From Pseudomonas entomophila L48 (GTDB lineage Bacteria; Pseudomonadota; Gammaproteobacteria; Pseudomonadales; Pseudomonadaceae), in contig NC_008027.1 of assembly GCF_000026105.1 (NCBI RefSeq), positions 5,104,501 to 5,168,500 on the forward strand: a DNA stretch of 64,000 nt, read 5' to 3'. The notes beneath the pieces were generated by a model. That model searched no databases, had not been told where the DNA came from, and saw only the letters and a program-made list of their open reading frames with translations. This document shows positions 1 to 9,778 of the stretch, one piece after another. The translations under genes and the position numbers were made by a program. The stretch's first letter is position 1. Each line of letters opens with the position of its first letter.

Positions 1-1689
1 ACGACGGCCTCGCACCTGCACGGTAACGCCCCCCTGATGGGTGAATTTCAGGCCGTTGTCCACCAGACAGGCCACGCAGCGAGCAAGCTTCTGCGCATCG
101 CCCACCAGGCTGTCGGGCAGATCGGCAGGCACATCAAGGCTCAGGTAAAGGCCTTTGGCCAGGGCCTGGCTGGCGTAACCCGCGCGCAGCTCCTGCATCA
201 GCCGCCGCAGGCTGAACGGCCCATGCTGGTTGCGCAGGTGGCCGGCCTGCAGCTCGGTGAGGATGAGAATGTCGTCGACCATCGCCATCATGTCCTGGGC
301 GGAGCCGGTGGCGGTGCGATGGTACTGGGCCTGCTCTGCACTCATGGGCAGGGTGTGCAGCAGCTCAAGCGAGCCAATCACACCGTTCATCGGCGTGCGC
401 AATTCATGGGTCACGGTGGCCAGGAACTCATCCTTGAGCCGGTTGCTGCGGGCCAGTTGCAGGTTCATCTGTTCCAGCGTACGGCCGGTCTCGCGCAGGG
501 TCTGGGCCTGCTGCTCGCGCAGGCTGTTGATGCGGTCGGCCAAGGCCAGCGACAGCAGCGCCACCTCCAGCGCCGAACCCAACTGGCTGGCGTACATGGT
601 GATGAACAGGTTCGGCAGGTAGCCCAGCACCATCAGGGTGTTGACCAGCCCGCCGAGCAGGAAGGCGGTCCAGGCGATGATGAACCAGCGCGCCACCCGC
701 AGCCCGCGCCACCCGGCATACAGCCCGGCGCTGAAGATGCTCACGGTGAACAGCAGCGCCAACAGCGTGGCCATGCGCAGCGCCACGCCGTAGCGCAGGG
801 TCAGCGCCAGGACCATGACCAGGCCACCGCCAGCCATCAGCACCATCAGCAGGCGATCGAAACCTCGGCTCAAGCGCCCCAGTTGCAGGAAATGACGGGC
901 GAACTGGCAACCGAACAAACCGGCGGCGCCAATGAAGAACGGCGTCGCGGCATTGGCCCACCATGGGCTGTCCGGCCAGAAATAGGCGATGCCGGCACCA
1001 TTGACCGATACCTGGTAGAAACCGAACGAGGCGATGTACAGGATGTAGTAGAGGTAACTGACATCACGCACGCTGAGGTAGATGAACAGGTTGTACACCA
1101 GCATCACCAGCAACACGCCGTAGATCATCCCCAGCACGTACAGGCGGGTGGGCTGGTCCTCGAGATAGGTTTCGGCCGACCACAGGGTCAGTGGCGCCTG
1201 GATCGAACCCTGGCTGTGCAAGCGCAGGTAGGCGGTGGTCGACTGGCCAGGACGCATGGGCAGTTCGAACAGGTAGTTGTTCTGGCGGATCTGCCGGCTG
1301 GCGTAAGGCAGTGCGTCACCGGTGCGCTGGGCCAGGCGGTAGGTTCCCTGCTCATCCGGCAGGTAGAGCTCCAGGTGGTCCAGGGGCGGATAGGCCAGTT
1401 CCAGCAGCCATTGGCGCGGCGCGGCAGAAGGAGGGGCGGCGTAGTCGAGGTCGATGCGCAGCCAGAACACCGAGGTCGAATAACCGGCGTTCAACACCTC
1501 GTCCTGGTGCTGCACGAAGTGGCTGGCAAAGGAGGGGGCGCTGACCTGGGTGATCGTGGCGTTGCCATCGTGGTCCTCGTAGACCAGCATGGAACGGCCC
1601 AGCGGCAGACGGCCGGTGCTGTCATTGAATTCGACCGCTCCGGCGAGCAAGGGCAAGCAGCCCAGAAGCACAATCAGCAAATAGCGCAT
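1..1689 (-). CDS. 7TMR-DISM sensor histidine kinase, 3' part outside window
   Basis: The reading frame starts with ATG at 1689 and is still open at the left edge, so about 563 N-terminal residues are visible. In order: a signal peptide (MRYLLIVLLGCLPLLAGA), a periplasmic DISM sensor-like domain (about 20-165), a block of seven hydrophobic helices (about 180-385), a short coiled linker, a HisKA domain with the H-box VTHELRTPMNG (phospho-accepting His about residue 428), and the start of an ATPase domain with the N-box VDNGLKFTHQGG. This is the architecture of membrane kinases such as RetS and LadS. Receiver or HPt domains may follow outside the window, so hybrid status is unknown. It is transcribed divergently from thiD. 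The ligand cannot be read from the sequence. Confidence 0.88.
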   Translation of the reverse strand, partial: MRYLLIVLLGCLPLLAGAVEFNDSTGRLPLGRSMLVYEDHDGNATITQVSAPSFASHFVQHQDEVLNAGYSTSVFWLRIDLDYAAPPSAAPRQWLLELAYPPLDHLELYLPDEQGTYRLAQRTGDALPYASRQIRQNNYLFELPMRPGQSTTAYLRLHSQGSIQAPLTLWSAETYLEDQPTRLYVLGMIYGVLLVMLVYNLFIYLSVRDVSYLYYILYIASFGFYQVSVNGAGIAYFWPDSPWWANAATPFFIGAAGLFGCQFARHFLQLGRLSRGFDRLLMVLMAGGGLVMVLALTLRYGVALRMATLLALLFTVSIFSAGLYAGWRGLRVARWFIIAWTAFLLGGLVNTLMVLGYLPNLFITMYASQLGSALEVALLSLALADRINSLREQQAQTLRETGRTLEQMNLQLARSNRLKDEFLATVTHELRTPMNGVIGSLELLHTLPMSAEQAQYHRTATGSAQDMMAMVDDILILTELQAGHLRNQHGPFSLRRLMQELRAGYASQALAKGLYLSLDVPADLPDSLVGDAQKLARCVACLVDNGLKFTHQGGVTVQVRGRR

Positions 1690-1954
1690 ACAGCCCCAGC
1701 ATGGCCTGTCCAGTCGCGTCGCGGTTGCCTCCTTTCCCTTTGAGACGACGTGATCCGGCAGAGCCCGTTTATCGAGTTATCCGAGCACTCTAGCATAGCT
1801 TTTCGGCATGGCCAGAGGCCACTGCGAATTTGCCTTCAGAAGCTCTAGAATGCAGCTTTCAGAGATTCACACAATTACATCTTGACCACTTGATCAGCAA
1901 ATCTTGCGCAGCGACCGATCCGCGCAAAAAGGTTTGGTGATAAGCTCGCCGACC
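1690..1954. other. Divergent intergenic region, kinase / thiD
   Basis: These 265 bases separate the divergent kinase and thiD starts. I see a short inverted repeat TGGCC-AGA-GGCCA at 1809-1821 and AT-richer stretches, but no convincing -35/-10 pair. There is no TPP riboswitch core (no CTGAGA / thi-box pattern), so thiD-thiE regulation by thiamine is not evident here. Confidence 0.4.
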
Positions 1955-2752
1955 ATGAATACCTACAGCTCCCGCCCCGTTGTCCTCTGTCTGTCCGGCC
2001 ACGACCCCAGTGGTGGCGCCGGCCTGCAGGCAGATATCGAAGCCCTGCTCGCCCAGGGCTGTCACGCCGCGCCTGCCGTGACCGCCCTGACCGTGCAGGA
2101 TACCGTCAACGTTTCCGACTTCCGCGTGCTCGACCGCGAGTGGGTGCTGGCCCAGGCCAACGCCGTGCTGGCCGACTCCACGGTGGCCGCGGTCAAGCTG
2201 GGCATGCTCGGTTCGATCGAGATGGTCGACACCGTCGCCGAACTGCTCGCCGCGCACCCGCACCTGCCGCTGGTCTGCGACCCGGTGCTGCGTGCCGGCG
2301 GCGGCGGTCGCCTGGGCAAGGACGAGGTCGGCTACGCCCTGCGCGAACGCCTGCTGCCCCTGGCCACCATCGCCACGCCGAACCTGCCGGAAGCGCGCAT
2401 CCTCGCGGAACTGCCGGACGGCACGGCGGACGAATGCGCCGAGAAACTGCTGCCGTTCTGTAGACACCTGCTGATCACCGGCGGTCACGGTGACGAGAGC
2501 GAAATCCACAACCGCCTGTACAGCCGCGACGGCCAGTCGCACACCTGGACCTGCCAGCGCCTGCCGGGCAGCTACCACGGCTCGGGTTGCACCCTGGCCA
2601 GCGCCCTGGCCGGTCGCCTGGCCCTCGGCGAGCAGCTGCAAAGCGCCGTGCGCAGTGCCCTGGACTACACCTGGCGCACCCTGCGTGACGCCGAGCAACT
2701 GGGCAAGGGCCAGTACGTGCCGCGCCGCCTGCCCCTGGATTTCTGCTCCTGA
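1955..2752 (+). CDS. thiD: Hydroxymethylpyrimidine/phosphomethylpyrimidine kinase
   Basis: 265 residues, the usual ThiD length. It phosphorylates HMP and then HMP-P to HMP-PP in the cytosolic pyrimidine branch of thiamine synthesis. The ribokinase-type fold shows as the N-terminal substrate loop [17 protein letters not shown] and the C-terminal anion-hole motif [11 protein letters not shown]. The frame is open upstream to 1904, but the conserved ThiD start [15 protein letters not shown] begins at ATG 1955. It lies 14 bases before thiE and is almost certainly co-transcribed with it. Confidence 0.95.
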
Positions 2753-2766
2753 CACGAGGCCACCCG

Positions 2767-3390
2767 ATGACGCTCCGCGGTCTGTATGCCATCACCGACA
2801 GCCAGCTGCTCGCCGGCCGTTTCCTCAGCCATGTCGAGGCGGCGCTCGAAGGCGGCGTCTGCCTGCTGCAGTACCGCGACAAGAGCGACGACGCCGGTCG
2901 CCGCCTGCGTGAAGCCGAAGGCCTGAAGAAGCTCTGCGAGCGCTATGGCACGCAGCTGATCATCAACGATGACGCCGAACTGGCCGCACGCCTGGGCGTT
3001 GGCGTGCACCTGGGCCAGACCGACGGCCCACTGACGCCGGCCCGCGCCCTGCTCGGCCGCCAGGCGATCATCGGTTCCACCTGCCACGCCAGCCTCGAGC
3101 TCGCCGAGCAGGCCGCCAGCGAAGGCGCCAGCTATGTCGCCTTCGGCCGCTTCTTCAATTCCGTCACCAAGCCGGGCGCCCCGGCCGCCAGCCTCGAACT
3201 GCTGGAGCAGGCCCGTGCCCGCGTGAAACTGCCGATCGCGGTGATCGGCGGCATCACCCTCGACAACGCCGCCCCGCTGGTCGCCCATGGCGCCGACCTG
3301 CTGGCGGTGATCCACGGCTTGTTCGGTGCCGACAGCGCGCAGGAAGTCACCCGCCGCGCCCGCGCCTTCAACGCCCTGTTCGCCTCCTGA
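2767..3390 (+). CDS. thiE: Thiamine-phosphate synthase
   Basis: 207 residues. ThiE condenses HMP-PP (made by ThiD, encoded just upstream) with carboxy-THZ-P to give thiamine phosphate. The TIM-barrel signatures are visible: LQYRDKS near the N-terminus, [19 protein letters not shown] for diphosphate and metal binding, GSTCHAS, and the C-terminal phosphate loop AVIGGIT. The ATG at 2767 follows the thiD stop by 14 bases. Gene order thiD-thiE-hemL is typical of Pseudomonas. Confidence 0.95.
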
Positions 3391-3407
3391 TTTCGAGAGA
3401 AGATCCC

Positions 3408-4691
3408 ATGTCCCGTTCCGAAGCACTGTTCGCCCAAGCCCAGAAGCACATCCCCGGTGGCGTCAACTCGCCCGTGCGCGCCTTCAAGAGCGTTGGCGGC
3501 ACCCCATTGTTCTTCAAGCACGCCGAAGGCGCCTACGTCATCGACGAGGATGACAAGCGCTACGTCGACTACGTCGGTTCCTGGGGCCCGATGATCCTCG
3601 GCCACGGCCACCCGGAGGTGCTCGACGCGGTACGCAACCAGTTGCAACACGGCCTGTCGTACGGCGCGCCGACCGCCATGGAAACCGAGATGGCCGACCT
3701 GGTCTGCTCGATCGTGCCGTCGATGGAAATGGTGCGCATGGTCAGCTCCGGTACCGAAGCGACCATGAGCGCCATCCGCCTGGCCCGTGGCTACACCGGC
3801 CGCGACGCGATCATCAAGTTCGAGGGCTGCTACCACGGCCACTCCGACAGCCTGCTGGTCAAGGCCGGTTCCGGCCTGCTGACACAAGGCGTACCAAGCT
3901 CGGCCGGCGTGCCAGCGGACTTCGCCAAGCACACCCTGACGCTGCCGTTCAACGACATCGCCGCGGTCGAGAAAACCCTCGCCGAAGTCGGCCAGACCGT
4001 GGCCTGCATCATCGTCGAGCCGGTGGCCGGCAACATGAACTGCGTGCCTCCGGCGCCGGGCTTCCTCGAAGGCCTGCGCGAGCAGTGCGACAAGCATGGC
4101 GTGGTACTGATCTTCGATGAAGTGATGACCGGTTTCCGCGTGTCGCTGGGCGGTGCCCAGGGCTACTACGGCATCACCCCGGACCTGTCGACCTTCGGCA
4201 AGATCGTCGGTGGCGGCATGCCCGTTGGCTGCTTCGGTGGCAAGCGCGAGATCATGGGCTGCATTGCCCCGCTCGGCCCGGTCTACCAGGCCGGCACCCT
4301 GTCGGGCAACCCGCTGGCGATGGCCGCCGGCCTGACCACCCTGAAGCTGATCAGCCGCCCCGGCTTCCATGACGAACTGACAGCCTTCACCAGCCGCATG
4401 CTCGACGGCCTGCAGCAACGCGCTGATGCCGCAGGCGTACCGTTCGTCACCACACAGGCAGGCGCCATGTTCGGCCTGTACTTCAGCGGCGCCGACGACA
4501 TCGTCACCTTCGACGATGTGATGGCCAGCGACGCGGAACGCTTCAAGCGCTTCTTCCACCTGATGCTCGAAGGTGGCGTGTACCTGGCCCCGAGCGCCTT
4601 CGAGGCCGGCTTCACCTCCATCGCCCATGGCGACAAGGAGCTGCAGATCACCCTGGATGCGGCCGAGCGCGCCTTCGCCAAGCTCAAATGA
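3408..4691 (+). CDS. hemL: Glutamate-1-semialdehyde 2,1-aminomutase
   Basis: 427 residues, full length. This PLP enzyme makes 5-aminolevulinate from glutamate-1-semialdehyde, the C5 route to heme, siroheme and cobalamin. The PLP lysine is K265 in [14 protein letters not shown]. The dimer and substrate motifs [31 protein letters not shown] and [10 protein letters not shown] are intact. A GAGAGAAG ribosome-binding site sits just before the ATG, 17 bases after thiE, so it probably forms the third gene of a thiDE-hemL unit. A perfect REP palindrome follows its stop codon. Confidence 0.96.
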   Translation: MSRSEALFAQAQKHIPGGVNSPVRAFKSVGGTPLFFKHAEGAYVIDEDDKRYVDYVGSWGPMILGHGHPEVLDAVRNQLQHGLSYGAPTAMETEMADLVCSIVPSMEMVRMVSSGTEATMSAIRLARGYTGRDAIIKFEGCYHGHSDSLLVKAGSGLLTQGVPSSAGVPADFAKHTLTLPFNDIAAVEKTLAEVGQTVACIIVEPVAGNMNCVPPAPGFLEGLREQCDKHGVVLIFDEVMTGFRVSLGGAQGYYGITPDLSTFGKIVGGGMPVGCFGGKREIMGCIAPLGPVYQAGTLSGNPLAMAAGLTTLKLISRPGFHDELTAFTSRMLDGLQQRADAAGVPFVTTQAGAMFGLYFSGADDIVTFDDVMASDAERFKRFFHLMLEGGVYLAPSAFEAGFTSIAHGDKELQITLDAAERAFAKLK

Positions 4692-4700
4692 TCCGAGCCA

Positions 4701-4755
4701 GTTCGCCGGCAAGCCGGCTCCTACAGCGACCGTAGGAGCCGGCTTGCCGGCGAAC
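4701..4755. repeat. REP pair, family A (GCCGGC core), after hemL
   Basis: A perfect inverted repeat with 24-base arms (4701-4724 and 4732-4755) separated by 7 bases; each arm contains GTAGGAGCCGGCTTGCCGGC. It lies 9 bases after the hemL stop, where such elements commonly stabilise or terminate transcripts. Confidence 0.9.
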
Positions 4756-4835
4756 AACTCTCTACGCGTAACCCCGTTCACAAACCCACGCTGAAGCCTC
4801 TTCTTCTTTCAAGAGGCAGAAATTCGAGTAAATCT

Positions 4836-4865
4836 TTGTAAGGTTGGCGCTGCTTATCCCATAAT
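4836..4865 (+). promoter_or_regulatory. Candidate sigma-70 promoter for the Sel1 gene
   Basis: TTGTAA (4836-4841) and CATAAT (4860-4865) are separated by 18 bases, 50 bases upstream of the ATG at 4915. Four and five of six positions match the sigma-70 hexamers. Just upstream a 7-bp hairpin (GCCTCTT/AAGAGGC, 4796-4817) may end the hemL transcript. Confidence 0.4.
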
Positions 4866-4914
4866 GTGCCACCAGAGACATTGGCCGCAGCTTTGCAGAG
4901 GTAAGTCGATCCCC

Positions 4915-5460
4915 ATGAACCGCACCGGCCGCGCCCTGACCCTGGGCTGCCTGTTGCTACTTCAGCCCCTGCTGGCCCTGGCGGAGGGCGGTAACTCGTT
5001 GCTGATTCCGGCAACGGGCCGCTGCACCCTCAATACCGCGCCCGAGGAGCTTGAGAGCGCCCTGAAGGCCTGCGAGCGGACGGCGGAATCCGGGGATGCC
5101 GAAGCGCAGTACGAACTGGGCGAGTTCTACTACAGCGGCACGCCACGCCACCTCGACTTCGCCCTCAAATGGTTCGAAAAAGCCTCGCTGCAAGGCCAGG
5201 CCCAGGCGCAGTACCGTCTCGGTTCGATGTTCTTCCATGGCGAAGGCGTCAAGGCCAACAACGTGCAGGCCTACATCCTGCTGAAAATGGCCGCGGTCAA
5301 CGGGGCGGAGGACGCCCTGGACATGGCCGACGAAGTCACCGAGCAAATGCCCCGCGACGAACTCGAGCACGCCACCCAGGTGCTCGGCCAGATCTTCCGC
5401 AAGTACCTGCTCGAATTGCAGAACGCCGAAGGGCGCACGCCCTTTTCGCCGTTGCCCTGA
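4915..5460 (+). CDS. Secreted Sel1-repeat (TPR-like) protein
   Basis: 181 residues. The N-terminus (MNRTGRALTLGCLLLLQPLLALA) is a signal peptide, so the product is probably periplasmic. Two Sel1-like repeats follow, AEAQYELGEFYYSGTPRHLDFALKW and AQAQYRLGSMFFHGEGVKANNVQAY, then a short helical tail. Sel1 repeats are protein-interaction solenoids; no partner can be named. The frame is open upstream to 4864, but the signal peptide marks ATG 4915 as the start. It corresponds in position to the Sel1 gene that follows hemL in P. aeruginosa. Confidence 0.85.
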   Translation: MNRTGRALTLGCLLLLQPLLALAEGGNSLLIPATGRCTLNTAPEELESALKACERTAESGDAEAQYELGEFYYSGTPRHLDFALKWFEKASLQGQAQAQYRLGSMFFHGEGVKANNVQAYILLKMAAVNGAEDALDMADEVTEQMPRDELEHATQVLGQIFRKYLLELQNAEGRTPFSPLP

Positions 5461-5802
5461 GCCCTCGCCTTCACCCTATCGTCAACTTCCACTGCCACGA
5501 TACATTGCAGGCGGGCAAACGCCGTTGGTGTCATCGGCCGCCTTGCGACGCAAGGCCCCCTTGACGTGGCACGACCTCTGTAGGAGCGGCTTCAGCCGCG
5601 ATCACCCGCGAAGCGGGTGCCAGCCCCCGCGGCGCCTGCATCGCGGCTAAAGCCGCTCCTACAAAGGGCGGCGCAAGCAGGCCTGAATGCGAAGGCGCCC
5701 GCGCAGGACCACACCCCTTGATCGTTTCAGTGCTTTCGCCACTGCCATTCAAGGGTTATTCTTGAGTTCACATCCATCGCCGTCGAGCGGCTAAAAACGA
5801 CC
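5461..5802. other. Intergenic region where miaB is usually found
   Basis: 342 bases between the Sel1 gene and ybeZ. It holds one family-B REP pair (5579-5663) and a short inverted repeat TCAAG-N7-CTTGA (5749-5765) upstream of ybeZ. No open frame here resembles a real protein. In many gammaproteobacteria, including P. aeruginosa as I recall it, miaB lies immediately before ybeZ; it is absent here. Confidence 0.6.
5579..5663. repeat. REP pair, family B
   Basis: Outer arms TGTAGGAGCGGCTTCAGCCG and its near-complement (GCGGCTAAAGCCGCTCCTACA) enclose an inner CACCCGCGAAGCGGGTG palindrome. It follows the Sel1 gene. Confidence 0.9.
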
Positions 5803-6801
5803 TTGAACGCACCCATACAACCCCATCGTTTCATCCTCGAACCCTTCGAGGCCCACCGTTTCGCCAACCTGTGCGGCCAGTTCGACGAGCACCTGCGCCT
5901 GATCGAACAACGCCTGGCCATCGAGATCCGCAACCGCGGCAATCAATTCGAGCTGATCGGCGAACCCAAGACCACTTCCGCAGCTGAACAGCTGTTGCGC
6001 CGTCTCTACCGCGAGACCAAGGCCAACGATCTGTCGCCGGAAACCGTCCACCTCTATCTCCAGGAGTCGGCCGTCGAACACATCGACAACCCGGCCGTCA
6101 ACGAGGTCGGCGTCACGCTGCGCACGCGCAAGGGCAACATTCGCCCGCGCGGGCTCAACCAGCAGCGCTACGTCAAGGAAATCCTGGCCAACGACATCAA
6201 CTTCGGCATCGGCCCGGCCGGTACCGGCAAGACGTACCTGGCGGTCGCCTGCGCCGTCGACGCCCTGGAGCGCGAACAGGTGCGCCGCATCCTGCTGGTG
6301 CGTCCGGCGGTCGAGGCCGGCGAGAAGCTCGGTTTCCTGCCCGGCGACCTGGCACAGAAAATCGACCCGTATCTGCGCCCGCTCTACGACGCACTCTACG
6401 AAATGCTCGGCTTCGAACACGTGGCCAAGCTGATCGAGCGCCAGGTGATCGAGATCGCGCCGCTGGCGTACATGCGCGGCCGCACGCTCAACAACAGCTT
6501 CATCATTCTCGACGAAAGCCAGAACACCACCCTCGAGCAGATGAAGATGTTCCTCACCCGCATCGGCTTCGGCTCGACCGCGGTGATCACTGGCGACATC
6601 ACCCAGGTCGACCTGCCACGCGGCACCAAATCGGGCCTGGCCCACGTGATCGAGGTGCTCAAGGACGTGCCGGGCATCAGCTTCACCCATTTCCAACCCA
6701 AGGACGTGGTGCGCCACCCATTGGTGCAGCGTATCGTCGAAGCCTACGACCGCTTCGAAGCCCGTCAGTCGAAGCCCGAGGCCACCGGCAAAGATGCTTG
6801 A
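5803..6801 (+). CDS. ybeZ: PhoH-family ATPase YbeZ
   Basis: 332 residues. A cytosolic P-loop ATPase of the PhoH family, which acts with the endoribonuclease YbeY in rRNA maturation and RNA quality control. Walker A is [11 protein letters not shown] (from about residue 137) and Walker B is [12 protein letters not shown]. The N-terminal region (about 1-110) is the KH-like part typical of YbeZ. The start is a TTG at 5803: no ATG or GTG lies in frame upstream, and the conserved protein begins at this point. The last 8 bases overlap ybeY, so the two are translationally coupled. Confidence 0.93.
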   Translation: MNAPIQPHRFILEPFEAHRFANLCGQFDEHLRLIEQRLAIEIRNRGNQFELIGEPKTTSAAEQLLRRLYRETKANDLSPETVHLYLQESAVEHIDNPAVNEVGVTLRTRKGNIRPRGLNQQRYVKEILANDINFGIGPAGTGKTYLAVACAVDALEREQVRRILLVRPAVEAGEKLGFLPGDLAQKIDPYLRPLYDALYEMLGFEHVAKLIERQVIEIAPLAYMRGRTLNNSFIILDESQNTTLEQMKMFLTRIGFGSTAVITGDITQVDLPRGTKSGLAHVIEVLKDVPGISFTHFQPKDVVRHPLVQRIVEAYDRFEARQSKPEATGKDA

Positions 6802-7267
6802 ACTCGACCTGCAACGGGCCACGGACGCCGCTGCCCCCGATGACGCCGCCTTCCGCCGCTGGTGCGAGCTGGCCCTGCGCCAGCGCACAGCCGACTCGGA
6901 GATGACCATCCGCCTGGTCGACGAAGCCGAAGGCCGCGAGCTGAACCACACTTACCGGCACAAGGACTACGCGACGAACGTGCTGTCCTTCCCCGCCGAC
7001 GTCCCCGACGACCTGCTCGACATCCCGCTGCTGGGTGACCTGGTGATCTGCGTGCCGGTGGTCGAGCGCGAAGCCCGGGAACAGGGCAAGGCGCTCGAGG
7101 CGCACTGGGCGCACCTGGTCATCCACGGTTGCCTGCACCTGCTCGGCTACGACCACATCGAAGACGATGAGGCCGAGGAGATGGAAGCGCTGGAACGAGA
7201 ATTGCTGGCGGAACTGGGTCACCCGGACCCCTACGCCGACGACGAAACCGATTCAATCACACACTGA
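6794..7267 (+). CDS. ybeY: Endoribonuclease YbeY (16S rRNA maturation)
   Basis: 157 residues. This metal-dependent RNase is involved in 16S rRNA 3'-end processing and 70S quality control. The zinc-binding signature [11 protein letters not shown] (HxxxHxxxxxH) is complete. The ATG lies inside the end of ybeZ (8-base overlap), and corC follows after 27 bases. Together with lnt this is the conserved ybeZ-ybeY-ybeX-lnt operon. Confidence 0.95.
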   Translation: MLELDLQRATDAAAPDDAAFRRWCELALRQRTADSEMTIRLVDEAEGRELNHTYRHKDYATNVLSFPADVPDDLLDIPLLGDLVICVPVVEREAREQGKALEAHWAHLVIHGCLHLLGYDHIEDDEAEEMEALERELLAELGHPDPYADDETDSITH

Positions 7268-7294
7268 ACACTGCAAGGATCACGAGTAACCGCC

Positions 7295-8134
7295 ATGAGC
7301 GAAGATCGATCGAGCAACGGGCAAAAGTCCTGGCTGGGTAAGCTGACCCAGGCTTTTGCCCATGAGCCGAAAAACCGCCAGGAGCTCCTCGAGCTGCTGC
7401 GCGAAGCCCATCAGAACAAGCTGCTCGACAGCGAAGCGCTGACCATCGTCGAAGGCGCCATCCAGGTCGCCGACCTGCAGGTACGCGACATCATGGTGCC
7501 GCGCTCGCAGATGATCAGCATCAAGGCCAGCCAGTCGCCACGCGAATTCCTGCCGGCGGTGATCGACGCCGCGCACTCGCGCTACCCGGTGATCGGCGAG
7601 AGCCACGACGATGTGCTCGGCATCCTGCTCGCCAAGGACCTGCTGCCACTCATCCTCAAAGAGAACGGTGACAGCTTCAACATCAAGGACCTGCTGCGCC
7701 CAGCCACCTTCGTGCCCGAGTCGAAGCGCCTGAACGTGCTGCTGCGCGAGTTCCGCGCCAACCACAACCACATGGCCATCGTCATCGACGAATACGGCGG
7801 CGTGGCGGGCCTGGTCACCATCGAAGACGTGCTCGAGCAGATCGTCGGCGACATCGAGGACGAACACGATGTCGAGGAAGACAGCTACATCAAGCCACTG
7901 CCCAGCGGCGACTTCCTGATCAAGGCGCTCACGCCCATCGAGAATTTCAACGCGTTCTTCGACAGCACCTTCTCCGATGACGAGTTCGACACCGTCGGCG
8001 GCTTGGTCATGAGTGCCTTTGGCCACCTGCCCAAGCGTAACGAAACCACCGAGATCGGCAGCTACCGTTTCCGTGTTCTCAACGCCGACAGTCGCCGGAT
8101 ACACTTGCTGCGCCTGACACCGATCACCCGCTAA
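7295..8134 (+). CDS. corC: CorC/YbeX CBS-domain protein
   Basis: 279 residues, soluble. Two CBS domains (about 65-190; VRDIMVPRSQMISI opens the first and IVIDEYGGVAGLVTIEDVLEQIVGDIEDE closes the second) are followed by a CorC_HlyC domain with the typical GGLVMSAFGHLPKRNE segment. The family was named for magnesium/cobalt efflux but in this operon (YbeX) it is also linked to ribosome maturation, so the exact role is unsettled. It is followed 8 bases later by lnt. Confidence 0.92.
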   Translation: MSEDRSSNGQKSWLGKLTQAFAHEPKNRQELLELLREAHQNKLLDSEALTIVEGAIQVADLQVRDIMVPRSQMISIKASQSPREFLPAVIDAAHSRYPVIGESHDDVLGILLAKDLLPLILKENGDSFNIKDLLRPATFVPESKRLNVLLREFRANHNHMAIVIDEYGGVAGLVTIEDVLEQIVGDIEDEHDVEEDSYIKPLPSGDFLIKALTPIENFNAFFDSTFSDDEFDTVGGLVMSAFGHLPKRNETTEIGSYRFRVLNADSRRIHLLRLTPITR

Positions 8135-8142
8135 GGAACGAC

Positions 8143-9660
8143 ATGCGCTGGATCACCCGCCCCGGCTGGCCCGGTAACCTGCTGGCCCTGGCGGCCGGCG
8201 CCTCCACCCTCCTGGCCCTGGCGCCTTTCGACATCTGGCCGCTGGCCCTGCTGTCCCTGGCCCTGTTCTACGCAGGCCTGCGCGAGCTGAGCCCGCGTCA
8301 GGCCCTGGGCCGTGGCTGGTGCTTCGGCTTCGGCCTGTACGGCGCCGGCACCTGGTGGATCTACGTCAGCATGAACACTTACGGCGGCGCCTCGCCGCTG
8401 TTGGCGATCGCCTTGCTGGTAGCGTTCTTCGCCTGCCTGGCGTTCTTCTTCGCCCTGCCCGCCTGGCTCTGGGCGCGCTGGCTGCGCCGCGACGAAGCAC
8501 CATTGGCCGACGCCTTGTGCTTCGCCGCCCTGTGGCTGTTGCAAGAGGCCTTCCGCGGCTGGTTCCTCACCGGCTTTCCCTGGCTCTACGCCGGCTACAG
8601 CCAGCTCGACGGCCCACTTGCCGGCCTCGCCCCGCTGGGCGGTGTATGGCTGATTTCCTTCGCCCTGGCGCTGACCGCCGCCCTGCTGTGCAACCTCCAT
8701 CGCCTGCGCGAACGCCGTTCGTTCCTGGCTGTGGGTGTGCTGTTGCTGGCGACGCCCTGGATTATCGGCCTGGCCCTCAAGGACCACGCCTGGACCAAGC
8801 CAGCGGGCGACCCGCTGAAGGTCGCCGCCCTGCAAGGCAATGTGGAACAGGACCTGAAATGGGACCCCGCCCACGTCAACGCGCAACTGGCGCTGTACCG
8901 CGACATGAGCTTCAGCTCGAAACCCGTCGATTTGCTGGTCTGGCCGGAAACCGCGGTGCCCGTGCTCAAGGACCAGGCCCAGGGCTACATCGACATGATG
9001 GGTGGCTTTGCCGCCGACCGGCATTCGGCGCTGATCACCGGTGTGCCGGTGCGCCAGGAAGTGCGCCACCAGCGCCGCTACTTCAACGGCGTCACCGTAA
9101 CCGGTGAAGGCGACGGCACCTACCTCAAGCAGAAGCTGGTGCCGTTTGGTGAGTACGTGCCATTGCAAGACATGCTGCGCGGGCTGATCGAGTTCTTCAA
9201 CCTGCCGATGTCGGACTTCGCTCGCGGCCCTGAGGACCAGCCACTGCTGCAGGCCAAGGGCTACCAGATCGCCCCGTACATCTGCTACGAAGTGGTCTAC
9301 CCGGAATTCGCCGCCAGCCTGGCGGCGCGCAGCGACCTGCTGCTGACCATCAGCAACGACACTTGGTTCGGCACGTCGATCGGCCCGCTGCAGCACTTGC
9401 AGATGGCCCAGATGCGCGCGCTTGAGGCCGGTCGCTGGATGATCCGCGCCACCAACAACGGCGTGACCGCGCTGATCGACCCATTCGGCCGGATCACCGC
9501 GCAAGTGCCGCAGTTTCAGCGGGCGGTGCTGTATGGCGAGGTGGTGCCGATGCAGCAACTGACGCCCTACCTGCAATGGCGTTCGTGGCCGCTGGCGATC
9601 GTCTGCACCTTGTTGCTGGGTTGGGCCTTGCTGGCCGGGCGAATCGCTAAAACAGTCTGA
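8143..9660 (+). CDS. lnt: Apolipoprotein N-acyltransferase
   Basis: 505 residues. Lnt N-acylates the diacylglyceryl cysteine of lipoproteins in the inner membrane, the last step of lipoprotein maturation. About seven N-terminal membrane helices (1-220) precede a periplasmic nitrilase-type domain. The catalytic triad is visible: E269 in VWPETAVP, K329 before LVPFGEYVP, and C381 in APYICYEVVYPE. A C-terminal helix anchors the domain. It ends the ybeZ-ybeY-corC-lnt unit. Substrates encoded in this window include LptE, RlpA and the MORN and macroglobulin lipoproteins. Confidence 0.96.
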   Translation: MRWITRPGWPGNLLALAAGASTLLALAPFDIWPLALLSLALFYAGLRELSPRQALGRGWCFGFGLYGAGTWWIYVSMNTYGGASPLLAIALLVAFFACLAFFFALPAWLWARWLRRDEAPLADALCFAALWLLQEAFRGWFLTGFPWLYAGYSQLDGPLAGLAPLGGVWLISFALALTAALLCNLHRLRERRSFLAVGVLLLATPWIIGLALKDHAWTKPAGDPLKVAALQGNVEQDLKWDPAHVNAQLALYRDMSFSSKPVDLLVWPETAVPVLKDQAQGYIDMMGGFAADRHSALITGVPVRQEVRHQRRYFNGVTVTGEGDGTYLKQKLVPFGEYVPLQDMLRGLIEFFNLPMSDFARGPEDQPLLQAKGYQIAPYICYEVVYPEFAASLAARSDLLLTISNDTWFGTSIGPLQHLQMAQMRALEAGRWMIRATNNGVTALIDPFGRITAQVPQFQRAVLYGEVVPMQQLTPYLQWRSWPLAIVCTLLLGWALLAGRIAKTV

Positions 9661-9673
9661 ACGGCGAAGCCCT

Positions 9674-9758
9674 TGTAGGAGCGGCTTTAGCCGCGATGCA
9701 GGCACCACGGTGCCTGGCACCCGCTTAGCGGGTGATCGCGGCTGAAGCCGCTCCTACA
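9674..9758. repeat. REP pair, family B, after lnt
   Basis: Arms TGTAGGAGCGGCTTTAGCCG and CGGCTGAAGCCGCTCCTACA flank inner palindromes (GGCACCACGGTGCC and CCCGCTTAGCGGG). It separates the convergent lnt and YdcF-like genes. Confidence 0.9.
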
Positions 9759-9778
9759 GGGATCGCGTACGCCAGGCA

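Noticed and set aside
37..1743. Long open frame of 568 codons on the + strand
   Set aside because: It is antisense to the sensor kinase, whose minus-strand frame has recognisable HisKA, 7TM and N-box motifs. The + strand product is Gln/His/Gly-rich with no domain, typical of high-GC shadow frames.
1690..1954. Possible TPP riboswitch before thiD
   Set aside because: No thi-box core or paired P2-P5 pattern could be found; the leader is short and lacks the CTGAGA motif.
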